NCBI GenBank assembly: GCA_937930235.1
Contig: CALGLJ010000060.1
Span: 1 to 39,416 of the forward strand
DNA length: 39,416 nt
Reading direction: 5' to 3'
From: an uncultured Verrucomicrobiales bacterium
Lineage (GTDB): Bacteria > Verrucomicrobiota > Verrucomicrobiia > Verrucomicrobiales > Akkermansiaceae
Below the pieces are notes generated by a model. That model did not search any database. It worked only from the letters and a program-made list of their open reading frames with translations, and had not been told where the DNA came from. A program made the translations under genes and the position numbers. Positions 1 to 8,080 of this stretch are shown here, piece after piece; position 1 is the first letter of the stretch; every line of letters starts with the position of its first letter.

Positions 1-933
1 GGTGAGTTTCTCTTGGGTGATCTGGAAAAGGAGGCTTTTCGACGCATGATGTGGCGCATGGCGGAGTTTGCGGGGGTGGAATTACTCACTTATGCGCTGA
101 TGGATAACCATTTTCATTTGTTGGTGAGGATGCCAGATCGAGAGCGGTGGCTGAAAAGATTTGAAGGAGACGACGGTGAGAGCCGCTTGCTTGCGCATCT
201 TGGGAAGGTGTATTCGAAGGCCTTTTTGAAGCAGTTAGAGGGGGAGTTGGAAAAATTGCGGGATCAGGGGCGGGAGAAGGAGATTGAGGTGCTTTTGGAC
301 CGTTTTAAACGGCGTTTTTGTGATGTCAGTCTCTTCGTTAAGGAGCTGAAGGAAAGGTTCTCCCGGTGGTATAATAAGCTACATGGACGACGGGGGACCT
401 TGTGGATGGATCGATTTCACTCGGTCTTGGTAGAGAATGGAGACGCGCTACGGATGATGGCGGCTTACATCGATCTCAATCCGGTGCGAGCAGGTTTGGT
501 AGATGATCCGGCGAAGTCGCGGTGGACGGGTTATGGGGAGGCGATGAGTGGGAGTCGGCGCGCTCGACGAGGGCTTTGCAAGGTGGTGCAGGCTCCGCAA
601 GATGCATGGGAGACGAAAGCGAGTGCGATTTATCGTTGTTGGCTCTATGAAGAGGGCGTTTCCGTAGGAGAAAAGGATCCGAAAACGGGAGAGAGGCGAG
701 AGTCGAAGAAGAAAGGGGTGAGCGTTGAGGAGATGACAAAGGTGAAGCTGAAAGAGGGTCTCAAGTTACGGGAGACTCGGATTCGGGCGATGAGCCGAGG
801 GGTGGTGTTGGGGAGTGAGGGATTTGTGCGGGAGGTATCCGAGCGCTACTGCGAGGAGATGGGTCGGATGCGAGCGAAGCCGGGGAAGAAGTTGCTGAGT
901 GGAAGGGGACGGGTGTTTGTGTTGCGGGAGTGA
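1..933 (+). CDS. REP-associated tyrosine transposase (RAYT, Y1_Tnp family), 5' end cut by window
   Basis: The protein belongs to the IS200-like HUH single-strand transposase group that acts on REP hairpins. The metal-binding H-F-H of the HUH motif (context D-N-H-F-H-L-L) is encoded at about 109-117. The likely catalytic tyrosine, in F-S-R-W-Y-N-K, is at about 370-372, followed by the family-typical G-x-L-W-x-x-R-F and Y-I-D-L-N-P-V-R-A-G-L. The reading frame is open to base 1. The TTG at base 13 is unlikely to be the true start, because family members normally carry about 30 more N-terminal residues and the visible G-E-F-L-L-G-D matches the region just after them. The C-terminal 100 residues are basic and less conserved. 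No REP hairpins are seen downstream; they could lie upstream of the window. Such genes are usually single-copy and domesticated. Confidence 0.88.
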   Translation, partial: GEFLLGDLEKEAFRRMMWRMAEFAGVELLTYALMDNHFHLLVRMPDRERWLKRFEGDDGESRLLAHLGKVYSKAFLKQLEGELEKLRDQGREKEIEVLLDRFKRRFCDVSLFVKELKERFSRWYNKLHGRRGTLWMDRFHSVLVENGDALRMMAAYIDLNPVRAGLVDDPAKSRWTGYGEAMSGSRRARRGLCKVVQAPQDAWETKASAIYRCWLYEEGVSVGEKDPKTGERRESKKKGVSVEEMTKVKLKEGLKLRETRIRAMSRGVVLGSEGFVREVSERYCEEMGRMRAKPGKKLLSGRGRVFVLRE

Positions 934-965
934 TCTGCCTCGCACGATTTTTTCGAGACACGAAA

Positions 966-991
966 AAGGCCTCCAAATTGCTGGAGGCCTT
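966..991 (-). terminator. Intrinsic terminator of tRNA-Tyr
   Basis: A perfect 10-bp stem (AAGGCCTCCA with TGGAGGCCTT) and a 6-nt loop are followed on the minus strand by a run of five T. It lies 12 bases past the CCA end of tRNA-Tyr. The plus strand has no T run after the stem, so it is assigned to the minus strand. Confidence 0.85.
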
Positions 992-1003
992 ATCATTGAA
1001 AGC

Positions 1004-1089
1004 TGGTGGGCAGGGCTGGATTCGAACCAGCGTACACTTACGTGAGCAGATTTACAGTCTGCCGCCTTTAACCACTCGGCCACCTACCC
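1004..1089 (-). tRNA. tRNA-Tyr (anticodon GUA)
   Basis: This is a class II tRNA read on the minus strand. The 7-bp acceptor stem is GGGTAGG with CCTGCCC. The anticodon loop CTGTAAA carries GTA on a GCAGA/TCTGC stem. A long variable arm follows, then the T-arm GGTTCGAATCC. The 3' CCA is encoded. Total length is 86 nt, normal for bacterial tRNA-Tyr. Confidence 0.97.
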
Positions 1090-1090
1090 A

Positions 1091-1103
1091 ATTATAGATT
1101 ATA
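1091..1103 (-). promoter_or_regulatory. Probable -10 region of tRNA-Tyr
   Basis: On the minus strand two TATAAT hexamers lie in tandem (1098-1103 and 1091-1096). The upstream one is placed to start transcription one or two bases before the tRNA. No good -35 box is seen at the expected distance (CTTTCG), so this rests on the -10 match alone. Confidence 0.4.
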
Positions 1104-1410
1104 TCGTGGGCCGCTTCGCTCGAAAGCGCTGCGACGGCGGGGAGATATGGTTGAATTTGGATCGGTGCAAGGGAAAAATCGTTCTAACCCCATTCATTCT
1201 TTTGTATTTCTAAAAAATTTACAAAATTCAACTTTCTGAAATTCATAAAATTTCTAGCAACCATCAGGGGTAAACAGTCTGGAAATCCGTTTTATTTAAA
1301 AAACTAATATTTTTAAGCTTGAAAATTTAATAAATTTTGTGGCAATATTCTCATTGAAGCTGCTGGGAGCTATTTAGCGCCCTTATTAATAACCGAAGTC
1401 ATAGATACCA
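1104..1410. other. AT-rich intergenic region upstream of the marR-type gene
   Basis: No gene is supported here. The first part is GC-rich and has a short inverted repeat (CGCTT/AAGCG around 1112-1128). From about 1190 the DNA becomes very AT-rich, unlike the flanking genes. It probably carries the promoter of the downstream regulator. A TTGAAA at 1319-1324 could be a -35 box, but its matching -10 is poor. Confidence 0.4.
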
Positions 1411-1866
1411 ATGAAACAGAACTCTGTTCCCTCTACGGGGAGTCAGGTGGATACGGACCGCTTGGCTGATTTTGTCCTTTTCACACAAAGGTCGTGCATT
1501 CTGAATTTATCCTCAGAATTAAGTAAGGGGAGTCTTTCCTTCCCTCAATTCTTTCTTCTCACTTATCTTTCAAGTGAAGATTATCTCACCATGTCTTCTA
1601 TCGCAAAGAAGATGGGCCACTCGACTGCGGCAGCCACTGGATTGGTTGACCGGCTCGAGAAGCTTGGCTTTGTAGAGCGAGTTCATGCTGCGGAAGATCG
1701 CCGCAAGATCATGGTTCGCATTACCCAACAAGGCGTTGAGTTGGTAAAGCAGATGCATGGTCGCATCGCCTCAGATCTCTCCTCCATCATGGCAGAAATG
1801 GACGATGATGATCGGCAGTCTCTTAATGCGGCCTCACGGGTTGCAAATAGCGGCACGCTGAACTGA
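1411..1866 (+). CDS. MarR-family transcriptional regulator
   Basis: A 151-residue winged-helix protein of normal MarR length. The recognition region reads L-T-M-S-S-I-A-K-K-M-G-H-S-T-A-A-A-T-G-L (about residues 59-78). It is followed by V-D-R-L-E-K-L-G-F-V-E-R and the wing D-R-R-K-I-M-V-R-I-T, all in family order. N- and C-terminal helices would form the dimer interface. MarR proteins bind palindromic operators as dimers and usually repress neighbouring genes; the ligand cannot be read from the sequence. It is the first gene of a same-strand run with the PgeF-like protein and ispE, so autoregulation of that run is possible. No clear Shine-Dalgarno precedes the ATG. Confidence 0.9.
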   Translation: MKQNSVPSTGSQVDTDRLADFVLFTQRSCILNLSSELSKGSLSFPQFFLLTYLSSEDYLTMSSIAKKMGHSTAAATGLVDRLEKLGFVERVHAAEDRRKIMVRITQQGVELVKQMHGRIASDLSSIMAEMDDDDRQSLNAASRVANSGTLN

Positions 1867-1873
1867 ATCCATT

Positions 1874-1905
1874 AGTTTCCCTCACCTTTTTGTGAAGAGG
1901 AAACT
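1874..1905 (+). other. Stem-loop between marR-type gene and pgeF-like gene
   Basis: AGTTTCC (1874-1880) pairs with GGAAACT (1899-1905), and TCAC/GTGA (1882-1885, 1892-1895) can extend the stem inside. There is no T run after it, so it is not a standard terminator. It contains the GTG at 1892 that could otherwise be read as the next gene's start, which favours the ATG at 1919. Confidence 0.4.
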
Positions 1906-1918
1906 TGGCGGAACCAAG

Positions 1919-2599
1919 ATGCTTCCCCTACGCTCTGGCGTGGCGGAAGCATTTTATTTTTTAGATTTTCTCTCAGAGTCATCATCAGATATCCGGGCTG
2001 ATTTTGTGACGAGAATTTCTGGAGTCAGCACTTCGACCGATAAACAGGAGGTTCTGAAAAGCTTGAGTGAGCATCATGAAGCGGCAGCCCAGCGGCTTGG
2101 ATTTGAGAAAACATATTATGCCGAGCAGATTCATGGGGGTGAAATTGCAGTTGTTGATGACTCTGCGGCAGAGTTCAGCCCGGAGGTAGATGGGCTTCTG
2201 ACGGGAGCTTCCGGGGTCTTACTCGGGATTCATGTGGCAGATTGTGGGGCACTTTATTTGATCGACCAGGAGACCAAGGCTCTGGGTCTCTTGCATTCTG
2301 GAAAGAAGGGGACGGAAGGCAATATCACGGGCCATGCGATCGCGATGATGAAGGAGCATTTCGGGACAAATCCGGCTCATCTCAGGGTGGCGCTCGCCCC
2401 CTGTATCCGGCCCCCGCATTACGAGATCGATTTCGCAGCTCAAATCAAAGCTCAGGCCTTGTCTGCAGGGGTCTTGGAAGAGCATTATCACGATTGCATG
2501 CTCTGCACGGCGTCTGATTTAGATCGCTTTTATTCGTATCGACTTGAGAAAGGAGATACTGGACGCATGCTCGCGCTACTTGGTCGTCACGCACTATGA
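1919..2599 (+). CDS. pgeF: PgeF/YfiH-family multicopper-fold protein (laccase-domain, DUF152)
   Basis: Members of this family are zinc/copper enzymes reported as purine nucleoside phosphorylase/adenosine deaminase (YlmD, FAMIN) or as the peptidoglycan-editing factor PgeF (YfiH). Visible motifs are Q-I-H-G-G, the metal Cys in V-A-D-C, L-H-S-G-K-K-G-T-E-G, A-P-C-I-R-P-P-H-Y-E, and the terminal D-R-F-Y-S-Y-R-x-E-K-G-D-T-G-R-M. With the ATG at 1919 the three metal ligands fall at H72, C109 and H126, close to the E. coli YfiH numbering (H71, C107, H124), which supports this start over the GTG at 1892. The usual H-A-G-W-R-G is changed to H-S-G-K-K-G, so substrate handling may differ. Its stop overlaps the ispE start by 4 bp (ATGA), implying translational coupling. 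Confidence 0.82.
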   Translation: MLPLRSGVAEAFYFLDFLSESSSDIRADFVTRISGVSTSTDKQEVLKSLSEHHEAAAQRLGFEKTYYAEQIHGGEIAVVDDSAAEFSPEVDGLLTGASGVLLGIHVADCGALYLIDQETKALGLLHSGKKGTEGNITGHAIAMMKEHFGTNPAHLRVALAPCIRPPHYEIDFAAQIKAQALSAGVLEEHYHDCMLCTASDLDRFYSYRLEKGDTGRMLALLGRHAL

Positions 2600-3429
2600 G
2601 GTATTCAGCTCCTGCTAAAATCAATTTATCACTCAAGATTGTCGGTCGTCGTGAAGATGGCTTTCATGAGTTGGAAACGCTGGTTCTCCCTCTACCGGGA
2701 CTCTGCGATACTCTCACTTTTCATCCTGCGGATGAGTTCTCTCTCTCATGTGAGACTCCTGGCGTGCCCACGGACGAGAGTAATCTTGTCTCAAAGGCGT
2801 TACGCATTTTTGAGCGGGAAACAGGATTAGCGTGCCCTTATCAAGTTCAGCTTACTAAGGAAATTCCTCATGGCGCTGGTCTGGGTGGTGGAAGCTCAGA
2901 TGCGGCTACTACTTTGCTCGCTCTCAATGAACTGACTAACGCAAATGTCCCTCTCGATTCGCTCGCGGCCTGGGCGGCTGAGCTGGGTTCGGATATTCCA
3001 CTCTTTCTTTATCAATCTCCTTGTTGGGGTAGGGGGCGTGGGGAAATCATTGAGCCCATCGAGCTGACTTGGTCTCATGCGATCGTGCTCTTTAAACCAG
3101 CGTTTGATATTTCAACCCCTTGGGCATATTCCTGTTGGCAAGGGTCACGCGAACTTCCGGAGATCTCCTACGCTCCGCAAGAAATCGCGGGTATAACCTT
3201 GAGCAATGATTTGGAGCGCCCCGTGTTTCAAAAACACTACTTTTTGGCTGAATTAAAAATGTTCTTGTTGAAACATCCGAGCACTTTGGGGGCGGTGATG
3301 TCAGGTTCCGGATCTACGGTTTTTGCGATTTTAAAATCACCTGATGATGCTCAAGCGCTGATCAAAGAAACCCGTCAGGAAATGGATCCCACATTATGGT
3401 CTCATTCCGAGGTACGATTTATTTCGTAA
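2596..3429 (+). CDS. ispE: 4-(cytidine 5'-diphospho)-2-C-methyl-D-erythritol kinase
   Basis: IspE is the ATP-dependent GHMP kinase that phosphorylates CDP-ME in the non-mevalonate (MEP) pathway. At 277 residues it has family length. It shows P-A-K-I-N-L at 6-11 with the conserved K8, the glycine-rich ATP loop P-H-G-A-G-L-G-G-G-S-S-D-A-A at 91-104, the catalytic Asp in L-G-S-D-I-P (D133), and the C-terminal M-S-G-S-G-S-T-V-F-A. The start codon overlaps the preceding stop (ATGA). The organism therefore makes isoprenoids by the MEP route. Confidence 0.96.
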   Translation: MRYSAPAKINLSLKIVGRREDGFHELETLVLPLPGLCDTLTFHPADEFSLSCETPGVPTDESNLVSKALRIFERETGLACPYQVQLTKEIPHGAGLGGGSSDAATTLLALNELTNANVPLDSLAAWAAELGSDIPLFLYQSPCWGRGRGEIIEPIELTWSHAIVLFKPAFDISTPWAYSCWQGSRELPEISYAPQEIAGITLSNDLERPVFQKHYFLAELKMFLLKHPSTLGAVMSGSGSTVFAILKSPDDAQALIKETRQEMDPTLWSHSEVRFIS

Positions 3430-3547
3430 AGGTGGATCGGGAATCAGAAATTATGATAAGAGAGTCTGTAGGGGGATCTCCGAAAATCTCATTTCTGAAA
3501 AGAGACTCAGGATAGACAGGAGAATATTTTCAGAGCAATATTTTGGA

Positions 3548-4765
3548 GTGAAGGATTTAAAAGATGGTATTCGAGCTTTAGTGCGTCTCGATTTTCAAGG
3601 GAGAGTCCATAAGACTTATCGAGGCTCTGGAATTGAAGATCGTTATCATCAAGAAGTGGCGGTTTTGAAAATTCTGGAAGAACGCGATTGCCCTTATGTG
3701 CCTCGACTTCTGGAAGAGCATCCCGAAGAGTTTCGGATTGTAACGACGTCTTGTGGGGCCCCGGTCCCTCAACTCACTCAAAAAAAAGCAGACAGTCTGT
3801 TTCAGGCTCTGGAGCGAGATTTTGGCGTGATCCATGATGACCCTGAACCTCGAAACGTGACGTATTCTACTCAGCTTGGCCGTTTTTGTCTGATCGATTT
3901 TGAATTAGCGACCATCATTCCTCAAACTTCTGGAAGTCTTGATCATGGTCAAAAAGAGGGCGAGATTTGGAAAGTTCGGTGGCATGCACGAACGAAAAAA
4001 GGGGGGCATTCGGAGGGGAATGATGATTTCTATTCCATTTTAGGAATTGCACCTGGGCATACGCACATTCGGGAAAAAACGGGAGAATCTCTTCTAGATC
4101 CTGAGCATACTTTACTGGCGATTTCAGATGGAATGGGGGGGCAGAATGCAGGTGAGCTGGCAAGTCGATTGATTCTCTCCTGGATGCGTCGTTCCTCTTC
4201 TCTGATTTATGAAGCGCTTGCGAAGCACCCGGAAGACACCTCGGCCCTGGAGAGGGCGATGCATCGCGCGCACCTCGGATTAAATGAAGTCGCGCTGGAA
4301 GATGAAAAAATACGTGGGATGGGAGCAACGCTGACGATCGCCTACATCACGCCCGCTTATCTTACCATGGCCCATATTGGAGATTCTCGTCTGTATCTTC
4401 ATCGTGATGGTGAAACGCGTCAGTTAAGCACAGACCACAGCATTGCTTTTCAAGAATGGAAAGCGGGGAAAATGACAGAATATGCCTACCGGAATCACCC
4501 TCGGCGAGCTGCGCTCTACGACTCTCTCGGTGGCGGTCATGAACACATCAATCCTCAATTTTTGAGTTTGCCGTTACAGCATGGAGATCGGTTACTTCTG
4601 TGTTCGGATGGCTTAGTTGATGGTTTAAGTGAGCAAGCGATTCATCAAGAATTATGCAGTCTGCCACCTCGGGGTGAAATTGCAGATTCGTTGCTTGCGA
4701 GAGCGGTGGCTAACGATGGTGGTGATGATACGACGCTTATTTTTGCAGAAATATCTCACCTCTGA
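3548..4765 (+). CDS. Minimal protein-kinase-like domain fused to PP2C phosphatase
   Basis: Residues 1-125 form a very short kinase-like domain. It has a candidate ATP lysine K22, a C-helix glutamate E36, a catalytic loop H96-D-D98-x4-N103 (H-x-D-x4-N) and a D117-F-E in the place of DFG. The size and loop resemble RIO/Bud32- or Kdo-kinase-like phosphotransferases rather than full Hanks kinases. Residues about 155-405 are a complete PPM/PP2C Ser/Thr phosphatase with D-G-M-G-G (194-198), G-D-S-R (278-281), S-D-G-L (353-356) and G-G-D-D (391-394), so all metal aspartates are present. Known bacterial kinase/phosphatase fusions usually have the PP2C domain first; here it is last. The GTG start has no well-spaced ribosome site; AGGAGA lies 25 bases upstream, so the N terminus is uncertain. 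It converges on the next gene. Confidence 0.8.
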   Translation: MKDLKDGIRALVRLDFQGRVHKTYRGSGIEDRYHQEVAVLKILEERDCPYVPRLLEEHPEEFRIVTTSCGAPVPQLTQKKADSLFQALERDFGVIHDDPEPRNVTYSTQLGRFCLIDFELATIIPQTSGSLDHGQKEGEIWKVRWHARTKKGGHSEGNDDFYSILGIAPGHTHIREKTGESLLDPEHTLLAISDGMGGQNAGELASRLILSWMRRSSSLIYEALAKHPEDTSALERAMHRAHLGLNEVALEDEKIRGMGATLTIAYITPAYLTMAHIGDSRLYLHRDGETRQLSTDHSIAFQEWKAGKMTEYAYRNHPRRAALYDSLGGGHEHINPQFLSLPLQHGDRLLLCSDGLVDGLSEQAIHQELCSLPPRGEIADSLLARAVANDGGDDTTLIFAEISHL

Positions 4766-4794
4766 AGGAGGAATCGAGGAGAGAGTGTCTACGA

Positions 4795-5727
4795 TCAATG
4801 GCTCGCTGTTGTTTCGGTGGTGATTTGATCGATCAGTTCCTGAAATTTTGTAGGAAATTTTTTCAGCGGGCGGATCTGGGCTTCTTGGAAGAAAATTTCC
4901 GCACCTGCTGATTGTAATTGGATCAATCCTTTATGCAAAGGGGCGCCACCATCTTCGTGGAGCTTTCGGATATTAGTGAGCACCATGGAGACTCTTCCAT
5001 TAATGAGGTAAACGGCAGAGTTACCCTTTGTGTAAATATCAGCTTGATTCCAAGTGTTGGAGGTCTTGGGTTTCACCTGGCTCATCGCGCACTCGGTGAT
5101 CATGCGGAGAGGGGAATCTATATGGTAGTGGTAGAAGAAAGTTCCTTTTTCTGATTTGCGTCTTTCTACTGGAGCATCAGCAAGAGTGTCTAATACCCAG
5201 AGGTCTCCTGCGTGTGTGTCACGAATTTGATATTCGACAGACTTCATCCAGTATCTATAAACGCCACCCGGTGGTCCAAAACAATGAATTAAGATTCCAC
5301 TATCCTTACGGTCTTGGCCTAGTGTGTTAGGCCAAATTTTTTCACCCCAGCGATATTTCACGGAGAAATGGTAGTCATCAAATTCCTCTTTTGTTATTAA
5401 TCCGCCGCTTACCTGCCCGGTTATTCTGAGCGTCTTTTTTCCATCTTCTTCAACCAAAGTAAATACTCCTAATGGATCGTAGTTTAACCCGAGTTGTTCG
5501 CTTAATTTTTCATTTTTGGAACCAAGTAAGGAGAGGGGCTGGTAAGGTTTTCCCAACCAAGTATTCCAAGCAGCTAGGTCTTGAGAAAAGAGATCTCGCC
5601 AGGCAAAATTTTCTGCGAAATGGTCTTTTTGTGGGAGCGACGATTCCTTGTCAGGTAAGAAGCTCATCACCAACCTAACGGAAATCCCAACGAAGAAAAG
5701 TAAGGAGATCAGCGCAATGATTCTCAT
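4795..5727 (-). CDS. DUF1080 (3-keto-disaccharide hydrolase) domain protein, membrane-anchored
   Basis: The protein has 310 residues with an N-terminal hydrophobic segment (about 4-24) lacking a lipobox cysteine, so it is either a cleaved signal or a membrane anchor. The rest is a concanavalin-like DUF1080 domain: F-D-D-Y-H-F-S-V-K-Y-R-W-G-E, then D-S-G-I-L-I-H-C-F-G-P-P-G-G-V-Y, then S-V-E-Y-Q-I, W-N-Q-A-D-I-Y and G-L-I-Q-L-Q-S-A-G, in the usual order. Some members act on 3-keto-glycosides; for most the substrate is unknown. It is the last gene of a minus-strand series headed by an ECF sigma factor and a FecR-LamG protein, 254 bp downstream of them. It may belong to the regulon of that sigma factor, which is inference from position only. 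Confidence 0.85.
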   Translation of the reverse strand: MRIIALISLLFFVGISVRLVMSFLPDKESSLPQKDHFAENFAWRDLFSQDLAAWNTWLGKPYQPLSLLGSKNEKLSEQLGLNYDPLGVFTLVEEDGKKTLRITGQVSGGLITKEEFDDYHFSVKYRWGEKIWPNTLGQDRKDSGILIHCFGPPGGVYRYWMKSVEYQIRDTHAGDLWVLDTLADAPVERRKSEKGTFFYHYHIDSPLRMITECAMSQVKPKTSNTWNQADIYTKGNSAVYLINGRVSMVLTNIRKLHEDGGAPLHKGLIQLQSAGAEIFFQEAQIRPLKKFPTKFQELIDQITTETTASH

Positions 5728-5931
5728 CGACTAGTTGTGTGAAATGCCAGAATTAAAGATAAGGTTTTGATTGAGAGTCTTTTTTGAGGTTAAGGGGGGA
5801 GTTGTTGATTTAGGGGGCATAAGGATTAGGGTTAACTGGTGCGGAATCATGCACGTCTCCCATAATGAGAAAATCAAAAATTCTCACTTTTTGGATAAAG
5901 GTGGTCGCTAGTTTTTGCACGTCTCTCTTGT

Positions 5932-5974
5932 GAGCGCTTTCCGTGCTTATCGTATTTGTCGTGCGGGAGCGCTC
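5932..5974. other. Inverted repeat between FecR-LamG and DUF1080 genes
   Basis: GAGCGCT (5932-5938) pairs with AGCGCTC (5968-5974), extendable to 10 bp with G-T pairs, over a 23-nt loop. On the plus strand it is followed by five T, but no plus-strand gene precedes it. On the minus strand there is no T run. Nearby are a 9-bp direct repeat (GCACGTCTC at 5851-5859 and 5917-5925) and a small TGAGAA/TTCTCA stem (5866-5886). The function is not clear. Confidence 0.3.
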
Positions 5975-5981
5975 TTTTTCA

Positions 5982-7535
5982 TCACCAAGCAGCGGAACTT
6001 CCCTTAATAAATAATTCGCGAATTTCTCCGGTTTCCATCTTGCGTGTGATCACGAAAAATTCATCGATACGACCACGGAAATCACGTTGATAAGGCCAAT
6101 GTGTGGCTTCCTGCCAATGGCCGATATTGGCTTTTCCAATAATGATTGGCCCGGCAGCTTTTGTCTGCTGAGATTTGACCTTTCGTCCATTCACATAGAG
6201 CCGTATTCGTTGTTCCTCTCCGTCGTAGGTTAGAGCAAGATGGATCCATTGCCCGGGAGCTACGAGCGGTTTATTGGAATTAATATAGAACACGCCGTTG
6301 GAACTCGCACGGATGCCGCCGTTGTCTCGTAGCTGCCAATCGAGGTGCTGATGATTTGATTTGTTCCCATTGGAATTAACCAGTGCAGTGATGGCATTTT
6401 CGAATCGATTGACCTTGATCCATGCGGCAAGAGTGAATTGCATGAGTGGTTCTGAAATTTCAAAGGCGACCCGATCATCGGGATTTTCAAAAAGTAAACT
6501 TTTCTTCTTGAGCCAACGACCACTGACTTGTGTGGGGCCATGAATGGAGCCGTCGTAGATTCCTGGTTGGGCGAGGTTTACCAAAATATGATTTCCAAGA
6601 CGATCGGGGGTGGAATTGAAATCGTAATAGACGAGTAAATCAGGATCATTTAAGAGTTCGTGCTGTGCTCTTTGCCAGCGGTGATAAGCGACGGTTTGAG
6701 GAGATTTAAAAGCTTCACTGTCTGGTTTGTTGAAAATTTGAGCAGGCTTCCCGTTCTGCCAGCCAGCGGCAAAACCTTCTGTGACGACCCGGGAAGGTTG
6801 GCCATTTTCTTCGTGCAGTTCTACTTTACCGGAAAATACGTGGACTTCGGTTTTCTGGTCTTCATCGACGGCGACGCCGAATTCCGTCCCTAAATCAATG
6901 ATATCAACCTCCGAAGTGAGGACGGTAAATCCGATGGCTTGTTCTGGAATGAGGGCCCGAATGCGTCCCTTATGTAAGACTAAACGCATGTCATTCTCGA
7001 TCGTGAAATGGGCAGGCCCTTCAAGGAGCGTTTGTGCTCCACTTCGAAATTCAAGTTCGATGTTTCCTGATTGAAATTGATAGTCTCCTGCTTGGAAAGT
7101 GGAGCCAGGTTCTAAAGGCTGTCCCTCTATTTCTGCGCCTAGAGAGAGAACTAGTCGAGCGACAGGTTCATCTTCTGACGGGGTGAGATGTGAAGGTGGA
7201 AGTTGTAATGCGGGCCATTTCCAAATGATGAAAAATAGGGGGATCAAGGCGGCAAGAGTGCCCCAATAATATCTGTGCGATTTCGGTCCCTCTTTTTTTG
7301 TTTGAGGCAGGAAGGTTTGCAGGTTCAGAAGCTCCCCCGTGTGCTGCGCGGCGATTTCCTCAAGAAGGATTGCTTCATCACGAAGAGCGTCATGAACCCA
7401 GATGACCGCATCGGGATGGGAGCGCATGATGTTGTTGAGCCGAGTGCGTTGCTCAGTAGTGATTATTCCTTCGAGGCTTGCGGCGAGTAATTGATCAAGC
7501 TCAGTTGAATCAAAATCATGTCTTTTTGTATTCAT
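5982..7535 (-). CDS. FecR-domain protein with C-terminal LamG domain
   Basis: The protein has 517 residues. Residues 1-85 are a cytoplasmic segment of the type that binds ECF sigma factors (L-D-Q-L-L-A-A-S-L-E-G-I-I-T-T-E-Q). One transmembrane helix follows at about 91-105. A FecR domain follows at about 125-240, with D-L-G-T-E-F-G-V-A-V and T-E-V-H-V-F-S-G-K-V. A LamG/concanavalin-like domain occupies about 300-515, with F-T-L-A-A-W-I-K and W-I-H-L-A-L-T-Y-D-G. In the known FecR scheme the periplasmic part senses a signal and the cytoplasmic end controls the sigma factor. The LamG fusion suggests a carbohydrate or polymer ligand, but that is inference. The start overlaps the sigma-factor stop by 4 bp (ATGA), so the two are co-translated. 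Confidence 0.9.
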   Translation of the reverse strand: MNTKRHDFDSTELDQLLAASLEGIITTEQRTRLNNIMRSHPDAVIWVHDALRDEAILLEEIAAQHTGELLNLQTFLPQTKKEGPKSHRYYWGTLAALIPLFFIIWKWPALQLPPSHLTPSEDEPVARLVLSLGAEIEGQPLEPGSTFQAGDYQFQSGNIELEFRSGAQTLLEGPAHFTIENDMRLVLHKGRIRALIPEQAIGFTVLTSEVDIIDLGTEFGVAVDEDQKTEVHVFSGKVELHEENGQPSRVVTEGFAAGWQNGKPAQIFNKPDSEAFKSPQTVAYHRWQRAQHELLNDPDLLVYYDFNSTPDRLGNHILVNLAQPGIYDGSIHGPTQVSGRWLKKKSLLFENPDDRVAFEISEPLMQFTLAAWIKVNRFENAITALVNSNGNKSNHQHLDWQLRDNGGIRASSNGVFYINSNKPLVAPGQWIHLALTYDGEEQRIRLYVNGRKVKSQQTKAAGPIIIGKANIGHWQEATHWPYQRDFRGRIDEFFVITRKMETGEIRELFIKGSSAAW

Positions 7536-8062
7536 GATTTTGAACTTGATTGTGAATTCAGTTCCGCCTCGATGCAGAGGCGGAGTGATTTTCGTAAGCG
7601 GAGCATGAGTGAACGGACTCCATCGACGGAACGTTCACAAACTAGGGCGATGTGGTTCATCGATTTGCCTTGAGCGTAACGTAGTGATAGTAAGCTTCGG
7701 TGAGCTTGATTCACTTTCATTAGACAAGATCGTAACGCTTCTTGTCTCAGTGAGAGGTCTTCAATCCGACTATCTGCGACAGACTGAAGCTCTTGTAGTA
7801 AATCATCATCGAACACGAGACGGTCCCGTTTGAGATCGCGATAAAATGCTCTCACTTCTAAACGTGCGGTTGCAATTGCCCATGGTAAAAAAGGGCGCTC
7901 AGGATCGTAACGTGAGGCGTTTCTCCATAAGGTAAGATTGGCTTTTTGCAGGATGTCTTTGGCATCATTGGAATTTGCCACCAGCGTCATGATGCAGCCA
8001 AACATCTTGGTTTGTGAAGATGTTAGTTGATCGATGAAATGACTGGAAAATTCAGGTGACAT
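7532..8062 (-). CDS. ECF RNA polymerase sigma factor, Rhodopirellula/Verrucomicrobium type
   Basis: A 176-residue ECF sigma factor. Region 2 includes N-S-N-D-A-K-D-I-L-Q-K-A-N-L-T-L-W, followed by P-F-L-P-W-A-I-A-T-A-R-L-E-V-R-A-F-Y-R-D-L-K-R-D-R-L. Region 4 contains L-L-S-L-R-Y-A-Q-G-K-S-M-N-H-I-A and a helix-turn-helix up to V-D-G-V-R-S-L-M-L-R-L-R-K-S-L. The arrangement matches the planctomycete/verrucomicrobial subfamily (TIGR02989 pattern), which is usually paired with a FecR protein, as it is here. It lies 18 bp behind a tryptophan-repeat protein gene and overlaps the FecR-LamG gene, so the three are probably one transcript. Target promoters cannot be deduced from this window. Confidence 0.92.
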   Translation of the reverse strand: MSPEFSSHFIDQLTSSQTKMFGCIMTLVANSNDAKDILQKANLTLWRNASRYDPERPFLPWAIATARLEVRAFYRDLKRDRLVFDDDLLQELQSVADSRIEDLSLRQEALRSCLMKVNQAHRSLLSLRYAQGKSMNHIALVCERSVDGVRSLMLRLRKSLRLCIEAELNSQSSSKS

Positions 8063-8080
8063 GCGAAATTTGAGTTGGAA

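Noticed and set aside
766-1083. Minus-strand 105-codon frame starting M-A-E-W-L-K-A-A-D
   Set aside because: Its first part is a translation of the tRNA-Tyr gene, a well-known false protein; it then runs through the terminator and the transposase antisense strand.
1892-1918. GTG start for the PgeF-like gene
   Set aside because: It lies inside a stem-loop, has no ribosome site, and makes metal-ligand numbering worse than the ATG at 1919.
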